Shown here: in pieces, positions 5,706 to 11,328 of the stretch
How the letters are laid out: every line of letters begins with the position of its first letter
How positions within the stretch are numbered: position 1 is the stretch's first letter
DNA from: an uncultured Oscillospiraceae bacterium
Lineage (GTDB): Bacteria; Bacillota; Clostridia; Oscillospirales; Ruminococcaceae
Assembly: GCA_934446565.1 (NCBI GenBank)
Contig: CAKSEO010000034.1
Location: forward strand, 1 to 26,150
Reading direction: 5' to 3'
Length of the DNA stretch: 26,150 nt
Position numbers and translations under genes: made by a program
Notes under the pieces: generated by a model
What the model was told of the DNA's origin: nothing
The model's database searches: none
What the model saw: only the letters and a program-made list of their open reading frames with translations

Positions 5706-5990
5706 ATGAATAACGACATTAACCCTAAAAAAGAACAGCAAAGCATGATTGAACATCTGTTCTATGATATTTCGAGCGACAGCTCATTATATCAAGAATA
5801 TGACGGCAGTAAAATGGCTGAGCAATTCTCAAATAGCATTAATCAATTCAATCTTGATTTTATAATAAGCAATGAATTAGAGAAACAATTTTCAGCAGCG
5901 AAAACCGAGGCCGAGCGGCACGGATTTGAACAGGGGCTGAAAACGGGACTGCGGCTCATGGCTTTCGCAATGGGTAATAAAGATACATAA
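5706..5990 (+). CDS. Second DUF6809-like small protein
   Basis: 94 residues with AAAGGAAT upstream of the ATG. The C-terminal HGFEQGLKTGLRLMAFAMG matches the F-x-x-G-x-x-x-G-x-x-L-M signature of the 4845-5120 product; the rest is diverged. It is AT-rich and separated from the GC-rich operon by about 150 bases, so it was probably acquired separately or has diverged as a paralogue. Function is unknown. Confidence 0.65.
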   Translation: MNNDINPKKEQQSMIEHLFYDISSDSSLYQEYDGSKMAEQFSNSINQFNLDFIISNELEKQFSAAKTEAERHGFEQGLKTGLRLMAFAMGNKDT

Positions 5991-6061
5991 TCAGAACAGG
6001 CGGGGCAAACACCACGCTTTCTGTTTTTCAGAGGAGTGCTATTTTATCCCCCTTTCCCCAT

Positions 6062-6086
6062 AAAAATCCCGGTGATTTCAGACCGG
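6062..6086 (-). terminator. Terminator downstream of rep
   Basis: Stem CCGGT/ACCGG with an 8-base loop, followed on the minus strand by GGATTTTTA. It lies about 120 bases after the rep stop, leaving a long 3' untranslated region. Confidence 0.6.
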
Positions 6087-6204
6087 AGTGAAAAAATTTC
6101 ATATCTAGCTACCCCGTGGGGCTCGGCGAACCCGCACACCCCGGTTATAGGTTACAGTACCTTTTCCGCTGAACATGATAGCGCCGCTCTGATGTAAGGC
6201 GGTT
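6087..6204. other. Non-coding region next to rep, origin candidate
   Basis: Contains the short palindrome CCCCGTGGGG (around 6113-6122) and further C-rich blocks. Rolling-circle origins usually lie beside rep, so this is one candidate double-strand origin. No recognised nick-site consensus was found. Confidence 0.3.
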
Positions 6205-7089
6205 CTATCGTTGGTTTCGGCAAGTTTTCAACCGTGAGTTGTTTGTTTCATTTTTTGAATGTCCCTGTTTTCTGCGGAAATCGCGCACACATTTGCTCTT
6301 GCTCCGCTCATATTTACGGCGAATATATCTCATCTTTACATACATAAGACCTGTGACATCACATACACCTGCATGAACGTCAAGGATATCCGCTGCATTT
6401 ATTCGATATAACTTAGCAGCAACGGCTTTCAGTTCGTCATTTCTTTTAGCTACAAGCAATGACTGAAGCTGCTTGGTAGAAATCTTATCATCTTTTACAC
6501 GCATATTTGGACGGCTTACATTACGCGAACAATTCCATGTCCGGGCGTGCTTCTCAGAATCCCCGATACTTTTCATCAGGTAGTTAGCAAGTTTGTTAAA
6601 TGTACCGTCTCGCTCAAGCCGCAAACTCTTTACATTAGACCGTCCTAATGTCCATGTATCTTCTACTGTGTCCCGATTAAATCCGGAACTGCTGGCTATT
6701 ACATGATGATGTATTCTGTCGCGCCGTTCCCCAAACTCGGTAACATATAGGTACTTAAATACTCTCTTGTGCTTTTGGTATATACTCCGGAGCTTTCTGA
6801 TATATCGTATAAGATCATTGTGCGCCGCTCTTTTATCGGCTGGTAAATACTTATCCTGATATGTAAGGGTAATATCGAAATCTCCGGGCACAAAATTATC
6901 ATTCAGAATAAGACGAAGCGCGCGGCGGCTATTCTCCTCGTTAAGTTTCTTTTGCGCCGGTAGAGTCAGCCGCTCCTTTTTGGCTCTCGAAAGTTTACGC
7001 GCATGAGGATCGCTGATTTGAAAGATATCTATTTCAGTATATCCATTACCATTGATACAGATATATTGTTTTTCCCTTATGAATTTCAT
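6205..7089 (-). CDS. rep: HUH-type rolling-circle replication initiator
   Basis: A 294-residue protein with HUH endonuclease motifs in the expected order: motif I FDITLTY (71-77); motif II HHHVI with His127 and His129 as metal ligands; and motif III NYLMK with Tyr170 as the single likely nucleophile and Lys173. The later block WNCSRNVSRPN is typical of Rep proteins of Firmicute plasmids and inovirus Gp2-like initiators. The enzyme would nick one strand at an origin and start rolling-circle copying of the excised circle; some relatives act as mobilisation relaxases. GGGGGTATAAT precedes the ATG. The C-terminal 50 residues are strongly basic, suiting DNA binding. A putative counter-transcript faces its leader. 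Confidence 0.85.
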   Translation of the reverse strand: MKFIREKQYICINGNGYTEIDIFQISDPHARKLSRAKKERLTLPAQKKLNEENSRRALRLILNDNFVPGDFDITLTYQDKYLPADKRAAHNDLIRYIRKLRSIYQKHKRVFKYLYVTEFGERRDRIHHHVIASSSGFNRDTVEDTWTLGRSNVKSLRLERDGTFNKLANYLMKSIGDSEKHARTWNCSRNVSRPNMRVKDDKISTKQLQSLLVAKRNDELKAVAAKLYRINAADILDVHAGVCDVTGLMYVKMRYIRRKYERSKSKCVRDFRRKQGHSKNETNNSRLKTCRNQR

Positions 7090-7101
7090 TATTATACCCC
7101 C

Positions 7102-7162
7102 GTTTGGTCGAAATGTTAATATTCATTACAAGCCCGCCAAGCGCGGCACTCCGCGCATTTTT
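7102..7162 (+). ncRNA. Putative counter-transcribed RNA against the rep leader
   Basis: Upstream on the plus strand lies a moderate promoter, TTGTTT at 7066-7071, 18 bases, TATTAT at 7090-7095. About 60 bases after it is a compact terminator, GCGCGG-CACT-CCGCGC followed by ATTTTT (7141-7162). There is no plus-strand gene. The RNA would be wholly antisense to the rep 5' leader, the arrangement used for copy control by rolling-circle plasmids such as pMV158 and pT181. The terminator is clear; the promoter is weaker. Confidence 0.45.
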
Positions 7163-7187
7163 CAACATTTATTCAGTTGGAAAAATC

Positions 7188-7214
7188 AGCGGCAAAGCTC
7201 TGCACTCTGCCGCT
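7188..7214 (-). terminator. Terminator between the 7221-7439 gene and rep
   Basis: AGCGGCA/TGCCGCT stem followed on the minus strand by GATTTTTCC. It would separate the xis operon from rep, so rep probably has its own promoter or relies on read-through. Confidence 0.55.
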
Positions 7215-7220
7215 ATGATA

Positions 7221-7439
7221 TTACCTTTTGTGCCGTTTCCTTTTCTTCCGTGCGTGATGGATTTCCGGCTTTTCAAGATATACGGTTGAATCCGGGAACG
7301 CTGCATTAACCTCCTCGGCGTATTCATAACAGTTTGTATGAATTTCAGCGCCGCTCATAATGGCGTCATACATCTCGCTCCAGCCGCTTTCTATGAAAGA
7401 CTTAATAAGTTCATCACTTTCGCGGAACGTTAAAGACAT
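7221..7439 (-). CDS. Hypothetical protein downstream of xis
   Basis: 72 residues, not recognised. The ATG at 7439 is preferred over the upstream GTG because AAAGGCGGTG lies eight bases before it; the gap to the xis stop is only a few bases. The body is mixed acidic and hydrophobic (SDELIKSFIESGWSEMYDAIM) and the last 11 residues are almost all Lys, Arg or His, so a nucleic-acid-binding tail is likely. Confidence 0.6.
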   Translation of the reverse strand: MSLTFRESDELIKSFIESGWSEMYDAIMSGAEIHTNCYEYAEEVNAAFPDSTVYLEKPEIHHARKKRKRHKR

Positions 7440-7444
7440 AGATA

Positions 7445-7753
7445 TCACACCGCCTTTCCTGAATTGTAGTGTATCGGCGATGTTGAGAGATCACGAATAC
7501 CCTTTGACGGTTCGGGCTGTTCTTCCAGCGCGGGGAGCGTGGCATTGTTGAGAAAATCGGCGAACTTGTCGCAGTTTATCAGAATGCGCCCGGATATGCG
7601 GACGGCGTTTATTTTGCCGCTTAGTGCCATCTTACGTACGAAATAGTATGACACGCCGAAAATCTCGGCGGTTCTCTGCATGGTTTCCATGCGGGGCGGG
7701 GTAAATTTGGGCGCAGAAATGCGGCTGTTTTCCTCAAAAACAGAGTTTTGCAT
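7445..7753 (-). CDS. xis: Excisionase-family DNA-binding protein
   Basis: 102 residues. The middle (about 23-70) fits the MerR-like winged-helix domain of excisionase-family proteins: TMQRTAEIFGVSYYFVRKMALSGKINAVRISGRILINCDKFADFL. Such proteins bend DNA at att sites and turn tyrosine integrases toward excision. AGGAG sits seven bases before the ATG. It belongs to the minus-strand operon headed by the small HTH gene, opposite to the repressor, which is how an induced element would switch on excision. Confidence 0.8.
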   Translation of the reverse strand: MQNSVFEENSRISAPKFTPPRMETMQRTAEIFGVSYYFVRKMALSGKINAVRISGRILINCDKFADFLNNATLPALEEQPEPSKGIRDLSTSPIHYNSGKAV

Positions 7754-7773
7754 AAAAATTCTCCTGTTCTAGG

Positions 7774-7802
7774 TTGAAAAGCCGCCGCTATTGTGATATA
7801 AT
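7774..7802 (+). promoter_or_regulatory. Promoter of a predicted small RNA
   Basis: TTGAAA, exactly 17 bases, TATAAT. A 10-bp inverted repeat GTTGAAAAGC (7773-7782) / GCTTTTCAAC (7812-7821) brackets the -10 region and could be an operator. Confidence 0.65.
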
Positions 7803-7808
7803 AATGAC

Positions 7809-7904
7809 GGAGCTTTTCAACGCTTGTTGTCTTGGTCGATATCAGGTATTGTGGATTGCTCTCTGCCGTCTGGTGTGTTGGCGCACATCAGGCGGCTCTT
7901 TTTT
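7809..7904 (+). ncRNA. Predicted small RNA between xis and the small HTH gene
   Basis: A good promoter (7774-7802) is followed after about 60 bases by a strong plus-strand terminator: a 13-bp near-perfect stem (7865-7877/7884-7896) and then TCTTTTTT (7897-7904). No ribosome site or sensible frame lies between, and all neighbouring genes run on the other strand. The product would be about 95 nt. It is antisense to the stretch of the minus-strand mRNA joining the small HTH gene to xis, so it could control xis expression or mRNA stability. Confidence 0.55.
7865..7904 (+). terminator. Terminator of the predicted small RNA
   Basis: The GCCGTCTGGTGTG arm pairs with CACATCAGGCGGC (two non-Watson-Crick positions), followed by TCTTTTTT on the plus strand. 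The opposite strand has no T-run, so it acts on plus-strand transcription only. Confidence 0.75.
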
Positions 7905-8097
7905 ATGTATGAGCGGCGCTGTTCTTCTCGCTCACAATATCGGCGATACCTGCAAGAAGCTCCTGCTTTTTACTGTCGCTCAGTTCCTTTCTGAGCAGCC
8001 TTGTCATGGTAGGCTCAGAGATACCGAGCCGCTCAGCCAGCTCATAAAGAAATACCCCGCTTTTTTTAGCAGTGGTCCTCACGTCAACGTTGCACAT
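7903..8097 (-). CDS. Small HTH regulator (Cro-like role)
   Basis: 64 residues. The pattern CNVDVRTTAKKSGVFLYELAERLGISEPTMTRLLRKELSDSKKQELLAGI is a compact helix-turn-helix seen in many Clostridial mobile elements next to xis and int. The ATG at 8097 is chosen over the GTG nine bases upstream because GGGGGTGA precedes it. It is first in the minus-strand operon from the promoter at 8177-8205, and opposes the XRE repressor gene. By position it resembles Cro or an activator of the excision operon. Confidence 0.75.
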   Translation of the reverse strand: MCNVDVRTTAKKSGVFLYELAERLGISEPTMTRLLRKELSDSKKQELLAGIADIVSEKNSAAHT

Positions 8098-8122
8098 CAA
8101 TTTCACCCCCTGTTTATGATGA

Positions 8123-8151
8123 TTGACAAAATCGCTTAACCATGCTATAAT
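8123..8151 (+). promoter_or_regulatory. Rightward promoter of the XRE repressor
   Basis: TTGACA, 17 bases, TATAAT: perfect consensus. The start of transcription is expected near 8158, giving a leader of about 120 bases. Confidence 0.8.
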
Positions 8152-8176
8152 GATTTAAACGATTGTGATTGTTTTC

Positions 8177-8205
8177 ATTTTACCACATAAGAACGTGAAT
8201 GTCAA
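8177..8205 (-). promoter_or_regulatory. Leftward promoter of the excision operon
   Basis: On the minus strand: TTGACA, 17 bases, TAAAAT. Transcription should begin near 8170 and run left across the rightward promoter, so the two promoters face each other. Confidence 0.75.
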
Positions 8206-8210
8206 GACGT

Positions 8211-8238
8211 TTGTGAACATAAATGCAGTAATTCACAA
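8211..8238. promoter_or_regulatory. Putative repressor operator
   Basis: Inverted repeat TTGTGAA (8211-8217) and TTCACAA (8232-8238) with a 14-base spacer, plus a third TTGTGA half-site at 8163-8168 between the two transcription starts. It is probably bound by the XRE repressor encoded next door. Confidence 0.5.
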
Positions 8239-8279
8239 TGTTATATCATTGCTTTATGACTATGAAAGGGTGATTTACA

Positions 8280-9017
8280 ATGGTGACTTCATCATGTAAG
8301 GAAATATTTGGTGAAAGGCTACGCGACTTACGAATCCAAAAAGGTATGTCTCAACAAGCACTATGTTCTGAATTAAATATATCCAAAGCTGCATTAAGCT
8401 ATTATGAGAATGGACAGCGTTCCCCGGATATTGATATACTCCTTGTAATAGCGAATTTCTTCAATGTTTCCGCTGATTATTTACTTGGCAGAACAAAAGC
8501 CGCTACAACAGATGTGGATCTAAAAGGCATATGTGACTTTATGAGCTTATCTGAAAAAGCCGTTGAAAAAATAGCATTATTCACAGAGTTTTCTATGCCG
8601 GTTTGTTGCGTATCCGAAGGAGCGATTTTCAATAAATTATGTGAAAATGATTACTTATTTCAATTGTGTCAACATTTCTATTCGTACTATGAGATTACAG
8701 ATTTAATAGCATATTACTATAAGATAATACAAGAAAAAAAGCATAACAATGAAGATTATAGTGAATATGAAGAACTACTCAAGCAAGCTCAAAGCGACCG
8801 GGATTATTTCAAATGGCACACTAACGACTTTGTAAACAAAATTGAAGATTATATAGTGGAGTATTTTAGCAGAGGCTCGGCAGGGCATCCCAGTAACGCA
8901 CATGAAAGTATTGAAAGTATCATTAAGCGTCATAAGAAAATACGAACAGACTGGTTAGAATATTATTCTGACGAGACATCATACAAGAACAATAATGAAA
9001 ACAAAGGTGACGACTAA
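8280..9017 (+). CDS. XRE-family repressor of the element
   Basis: 245 residues. Residues about 8-62 form a Cro/C1-type HTH (FGERLRDLRIQKGMSQQALC, then ISKAALSYYENGQRSPDIDILLVIANFFNVSADYLLG). The remaining 180 residues are acidic, Tyr-rich and helical with no recognised domain and no visible S24 peptidase motif, so it is not a LexA-like self-cleaving repressor. AAGGGTGA precedes the ATG. It lies just upstream of int in the same direction and opposite to xis, as a master repressor would. The C-terminal half may sense a partner protein or ligand. Confidence 0.8.
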   Translation: MVTSSCKEIFGERLRDLRIQKGMSQQALCSELNISKAALSYYENGQRSPDIDILLVIANFFNVSADYLLGRTKAATTDVDLKGICDFMSLSEKAVEKIALFTEFSMPVCCVSEGAIFNKLCENDYLFQLCQHFYSYYEITDLIAYYYKIIQEKKHNNEDYSEYEELLKQAQSDRDYFKWHTNDFVNKIEDYIVEYFSRGSAGHPSNAHESIESIIKRHKKIRTDWLEYYSDETSYKNNNENKGDD

Positions 9018-9068
9018 TAACACAAACAAATTGACGTGCCAAATGCTGTTATCGAAAGGAGAAACCTC

Positions 9069-10475
9069 ATGGCAAGCATAACAAAGCGCGGCAGTTCCTA
9101 CCTGTTCCGCGTATCATGCGGCTTTGACGGCAACGGCAAGCGCCTGATGAAAAGCCAGACATGGACGCCGCCGGCGAACCTTACGCCCAAACAGGCTGAA
9201 AAGGAAGCACAGCGGCAAGCCGTTCTTTTCGAAGAAAAGTGCCGAACCGGGCAATATATTGATAGCAACACCCGTTTCAGAGATTTCACCGAGATATGGC
9301 TAAAGAACTATGCTGAAAAGCAGCTCCGCGCTACAACCCTATCCGGATATAAGGATAAACTCCAACGGATCAACGCCGCTTTCGGCAATATGAAGCTGAA
9401 AGACATACAGCCACACCACCTGCTTGCATACTATGATAATCTTTCCGAATGTGGCGTCAGGCTCGATATGACATACACGCCAAAGCCCGTGCTTAAGGAG
9501 ATCATCAAGGCGCGTAAGCTCACAGAGCAACAGCTTGGAGATATGGCAGGAATATCAAACTACTGTGTTCACAATGCCAAAAGAGGCAATAATCTGAGAA
9601 AGCACAACGCCGAAGCCATTTCAGCCGCTCTCGGAATGGATATCAACGAGCTTTTTGAACAGGCAACAGAGGATAATGGGTTATCTGATCGGACGATACT
9701 GCACCATCACCGGCTTATTTCCTGCATACTCCATACCGCTGTACAATGGCAGCTGCTATTATCTAATCCATGCGAACGGGTCAAGCCGCCGAAAGTACGC
9801 CAGAAAGAAGCACGTTACCTTAATGAAATACAAACGGCTAAGCTGCTTGAAGCAGTCCAGAAAGAGCCGTATCAGTTCAATGTTGCCGTGCAGCTGCTGT
9901 TATATACCGGTATGCGCAGAGGTGAGCTTTGCGGGCTTGAATGGTCTGATTTTGATGTGTTCACCGGCTGTCTGCATATTCAGCGCAGTGCTTTATATCT
10001 TCCTGATAAGGGAGTATTCCTTGACGAACCGAAAAACGAAACATCAAAGCGAGTAATCAAGCTGTCAGCAAGCGCCGTGCAGCTTCTTAAAGACTATCGG
10101 GAATGGCAGGAACAGAGGAAAGCGGAACTCTGCACCGCATGGCATACCACCAATAAGATGTTCACACGCTGGGACGGCGAACCGATAAACCCTAACGGGC
10201 TTTCAACCTGGTTTCATGCATTCGTTCAGCGGGAACACCTTGCAGACTGTTCGCTGCACTCGCTCCGGCATACCAATGCAACGCTGCTGATTGCGAGCGG
10301 CGCGCCGCTCAAAACAGTATCAAAGCGGCTCGGACACTCAAACGTCAGCACAACAGGCAACATTTACACTCATGCCATTCAGTCAGCCGATGAAGCAGCG
10401 GCGGCAGCTCTGGACGATATTCTGTCACCGCCCCGGAATAATTCCAACGTCATTGAGTTTCCAAAAGCACAGTAA
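9069..10475 (+). CDS. int: Tyrosine integrase with an embedded Cro-like HTH domain
   Basis: 468 residues from the ATG after AAAGGAG. Residues 1-60 form the arm-binding AP2-like domain (SITKRGSSYLFRV...). The SAM-like core-binding domain begins near 68 but is interrupted at about 139-197 by an XRE-type HTH (KEIIKARKLTEQQLGDMAG...AEAISAALGMDINELF), then resumes. The catalytic domain is intact: Arg283 (TGMRRGEL), Lys327, His397 and Arg400 (HSLRH), His423 (LGHSN) and Tyr433 (IYTH). The gene lies beside attR, reads toward it, and should catalyse integration and excision at the 26-bp core. Confidence 0.95.
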   Translation: MASITKRGSSYLFRVSCGFDGNGKRLMKSQTWTPPANLTPKQAEKEAQRQAVLFEEKCRTGQYIDSNTRFRDFTEIWLKNYAEKQLRATTLSGYKDKLQRINAAFGNMKLKDIQPHHLLAYYDNLSECGVRLDMTYTPKPVLKEIIKARKLTEQQLGDMAGISNYCVHNAKRGNNLRKHNAEAISAALGMDINELFEQATEDNGLSDRTILHHHRLISCILHTAVQWQLLLSNPCERVKPPKVRQKEARYLNEIQTAKLLEAVQKEPYQFNVAVQLLLYTGMRRGELCGLEWSDFDVFTGCLHIQRSALYLPDKGVFLDEPKNETSKRVIKLSASAVQLLKDYREWQEQRKAELCTAWHTTNKMFTRWDGEPINPNGLSTWFHAFVQREHLADCSLHSLRHTNATLLIASGAPLKTVSKRLGHSNVSTTGNIYTHAIQSADEAAAAALDDILSPPRNNSNVIEFPKAQ

Positions 10476-10487
10476 AAATTGAGTAAC

Positions 10488-10509
10488 TGTGAACAGATTG
10501 TGAACAAAT
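10488..10509 (+). promoter_or_regulatory. Putative integrase arm-binding site, right
   Basis: Tandem TGTGAACAG and TTGTGAACAA, matching 1096-1116 in sequence and orientation and lying 88 bases inside attR, just after the int stop. Confidence 0.6.
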
Positions 10510-10541
10510 CCGTTTTTTACCACACAAACCGCAAATGCAGA

Positions 10542-10572
10542 AAACCCGCTAAGCCTTATACTTAGCGGGTTT
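10542..10572. terminator. Bidirectional terminator at the right end of the element
   Basis: A perfect 12-bp stem AAACCCGCTAAG/CTTAGCGGGTTT with a 7-base loop. It lies between the int stop and the rubrerythrin stop, so it ends int and also gives the captured host gene a new terminator 26 bases after its stop codon. Confidence 0.85.
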
Positions 10573-10596
10573 ATTGCTATTTACTATTCTCGGGAT

Positions 10597-10622
10597 ATTA
10601 CTTGAAGTATCTGTTCAGCAGA
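10597..10622. repeat. attR: 26-bp direct repeat in the rubrerythrin 3' end
   Basis: Identical to 953-978. It covers the last eight codons (LLNRYFK at the end) and the TAA of the reverse rubrerythrin gene, with one extra base beyond the stop. Confidence 0.9.
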
Positions 10623-11152
10623 CCCTCGAAAGCCTTTCCGTGTCTTGCCTCGTCCTTTGCCATCTCGTGAACGGTGTCGTGGATAGCGTCGAGATTGAGA
10701 GCCTTCGCCTTCTTTGCGAGGTCGAGCTTACCAGCGGTAGCGCCATGCTCAGCCTCTACGCGCTTTGTGAGGTTCTCCTTGGTGGACGCGGAAACGACCT
10801 CGCCGAGCAGCTCTGCGAACTTCGCAGCGTGCTCTGCCTCTTCCCATGCAGCCTTCTCGTAGTACAGACCTACCTCGGGATAACCCTCGCGGTGAGCCGC
10901 TCTTGCCATTGCGAGGTACATGCCGACTTCGGTGCACTCGCCGGTGAAGTTAGCGCGCAGACCCTCGACGATCTCCTCCGGAACGCCCTCAAGCTTGCCA
11001 ACGCCGATCTTGTGCTCGTCTGCGAAAACGAGCTTGCCGCCGTTGTCGTCGATAACAGTGAACTTAGAGCCTGGAACGCCGCACTGCGGGCACTTCTCAG
11101 GAGCTGCGTCGCCTTCGTAAACATAGCCGCATACAGGACATACAAATTTCAT
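10598..11152 (-). CDS. rbr: Reverse rubrerythrin
   Basis: 184 residues. An N-terminal rubredoxin domain carries the FeS4 cysteines C5, C8, C21 and C24. It is followed by a ferritin-like four-helix domain with di-iron ligands in [23 protein letters not shown] and DEARHGKAF. Rubredoxin-first order defines reverse rubrerythrins, NADH-linked H2O2/O2 reductases of Clostridia, here in the cytoplasm. A strong ribosome site (GGAGG) and promoter (11217-11245) precede it. The final eight codons lie inside the att repeat and were supplied by the element with no change in frame. Its original terminator now lies about 9.7 kb away, at 900-935. Confidence 0.95.
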   Translation of the reverse strand: MKFVCPVCGYVYEGDAAPEKCPQCGVPGSKFTVIDDNGGKLVFADEHKIGVGKLEGVPEEIVEGLRANFTGECTEVGMYLAMARAAHREGYPEVGLYYEKAAWEEAEHAAKFAELLGEVVSASTKENLTKRVEAEHGATAGKLDLAKKAKALNLDAIHDTVHEMAKDEARHGKAFEGLLNRYFK

Positions 11153-11216
11153 AATGTTTTACCTCCGTAAATTATCATTTTTAAAATTAGGAATTATTCT
11201 TGATTTCCTTGATTAG

Positions 11217-11245
11217 ATTATATCACACCCCTGCAATTTTGTCAA
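11217..11245 (-). promoter_or_regulatory. Promoter of the reverse rubrerythrin gene
   Basis: On the minus strand: TTGACA, 17 bases, TATAAT. Perfect consensus, fitting an abundant protein. AT-rich sequence between promoter and gene could hold a PerR site but no clear copy was found. Confidence 0.8.
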
Positions 11246-11328
11246 GGGTTTTTTCAAATTTTTTTTGCACAATTCCAGTTATATAGAACTAACCAGACTT
11301 GCTCTGCACAATATGGAGTATTGCCTGG

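Larger units (their letters stand above)
953..10622. mobile_element. Integrative element inserted in the 3' end of the reverse rubrerythrin gene
   Basis: The borders are the 26-bp direct repeats 953-978 and 10597-10622. Taking one copy as the target, the insert is about 9,644 bp. Just inside each end is a pair of TGTGAACA-type repeats (1096-1116 and 10488-10509) that resemble integrase arm sites. A tyrosine integrase lies at the right end, transcribed toward the border. The cargo includes xis, a HUH replication initiator, a repressor switch, two TA modules and an operon of small GC-rich genes including a HIRAN protein. Relaxase/coupling proteins, T4SS genes and phage structural genes are absent, which argues against a full ICE or prophage. 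The closest general description is an IME or plasmid-like integrative element using rolling-circle replication. Confidence 0.9.

Noticed and set aside
7774..8139. A 121-codon plus-strand open frame
   Set aside because: It starts at the -35 box of the predicted small RNA, crosses that RNA's terminator and runs antisense to the small HTH gene.
953..10622. Prophage
   Set aside because: Integrase, excisionase and repressor switch are present, but there are no capsid, terminase, portal, tail or lysis genes.
10574..11170. Plus-strand open frame of 198 codons across the rubrerythrin gene
   Set aside because: It covers the antisense strand of a certain gene, and its composition mirrors the codon pattern of rubrerythrin.
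11153..11216. PerR box in the rubrerythrin leader
   Set aside because: The AT-rich stretch has only partial matches to the 15-base consensus, too weak to call.
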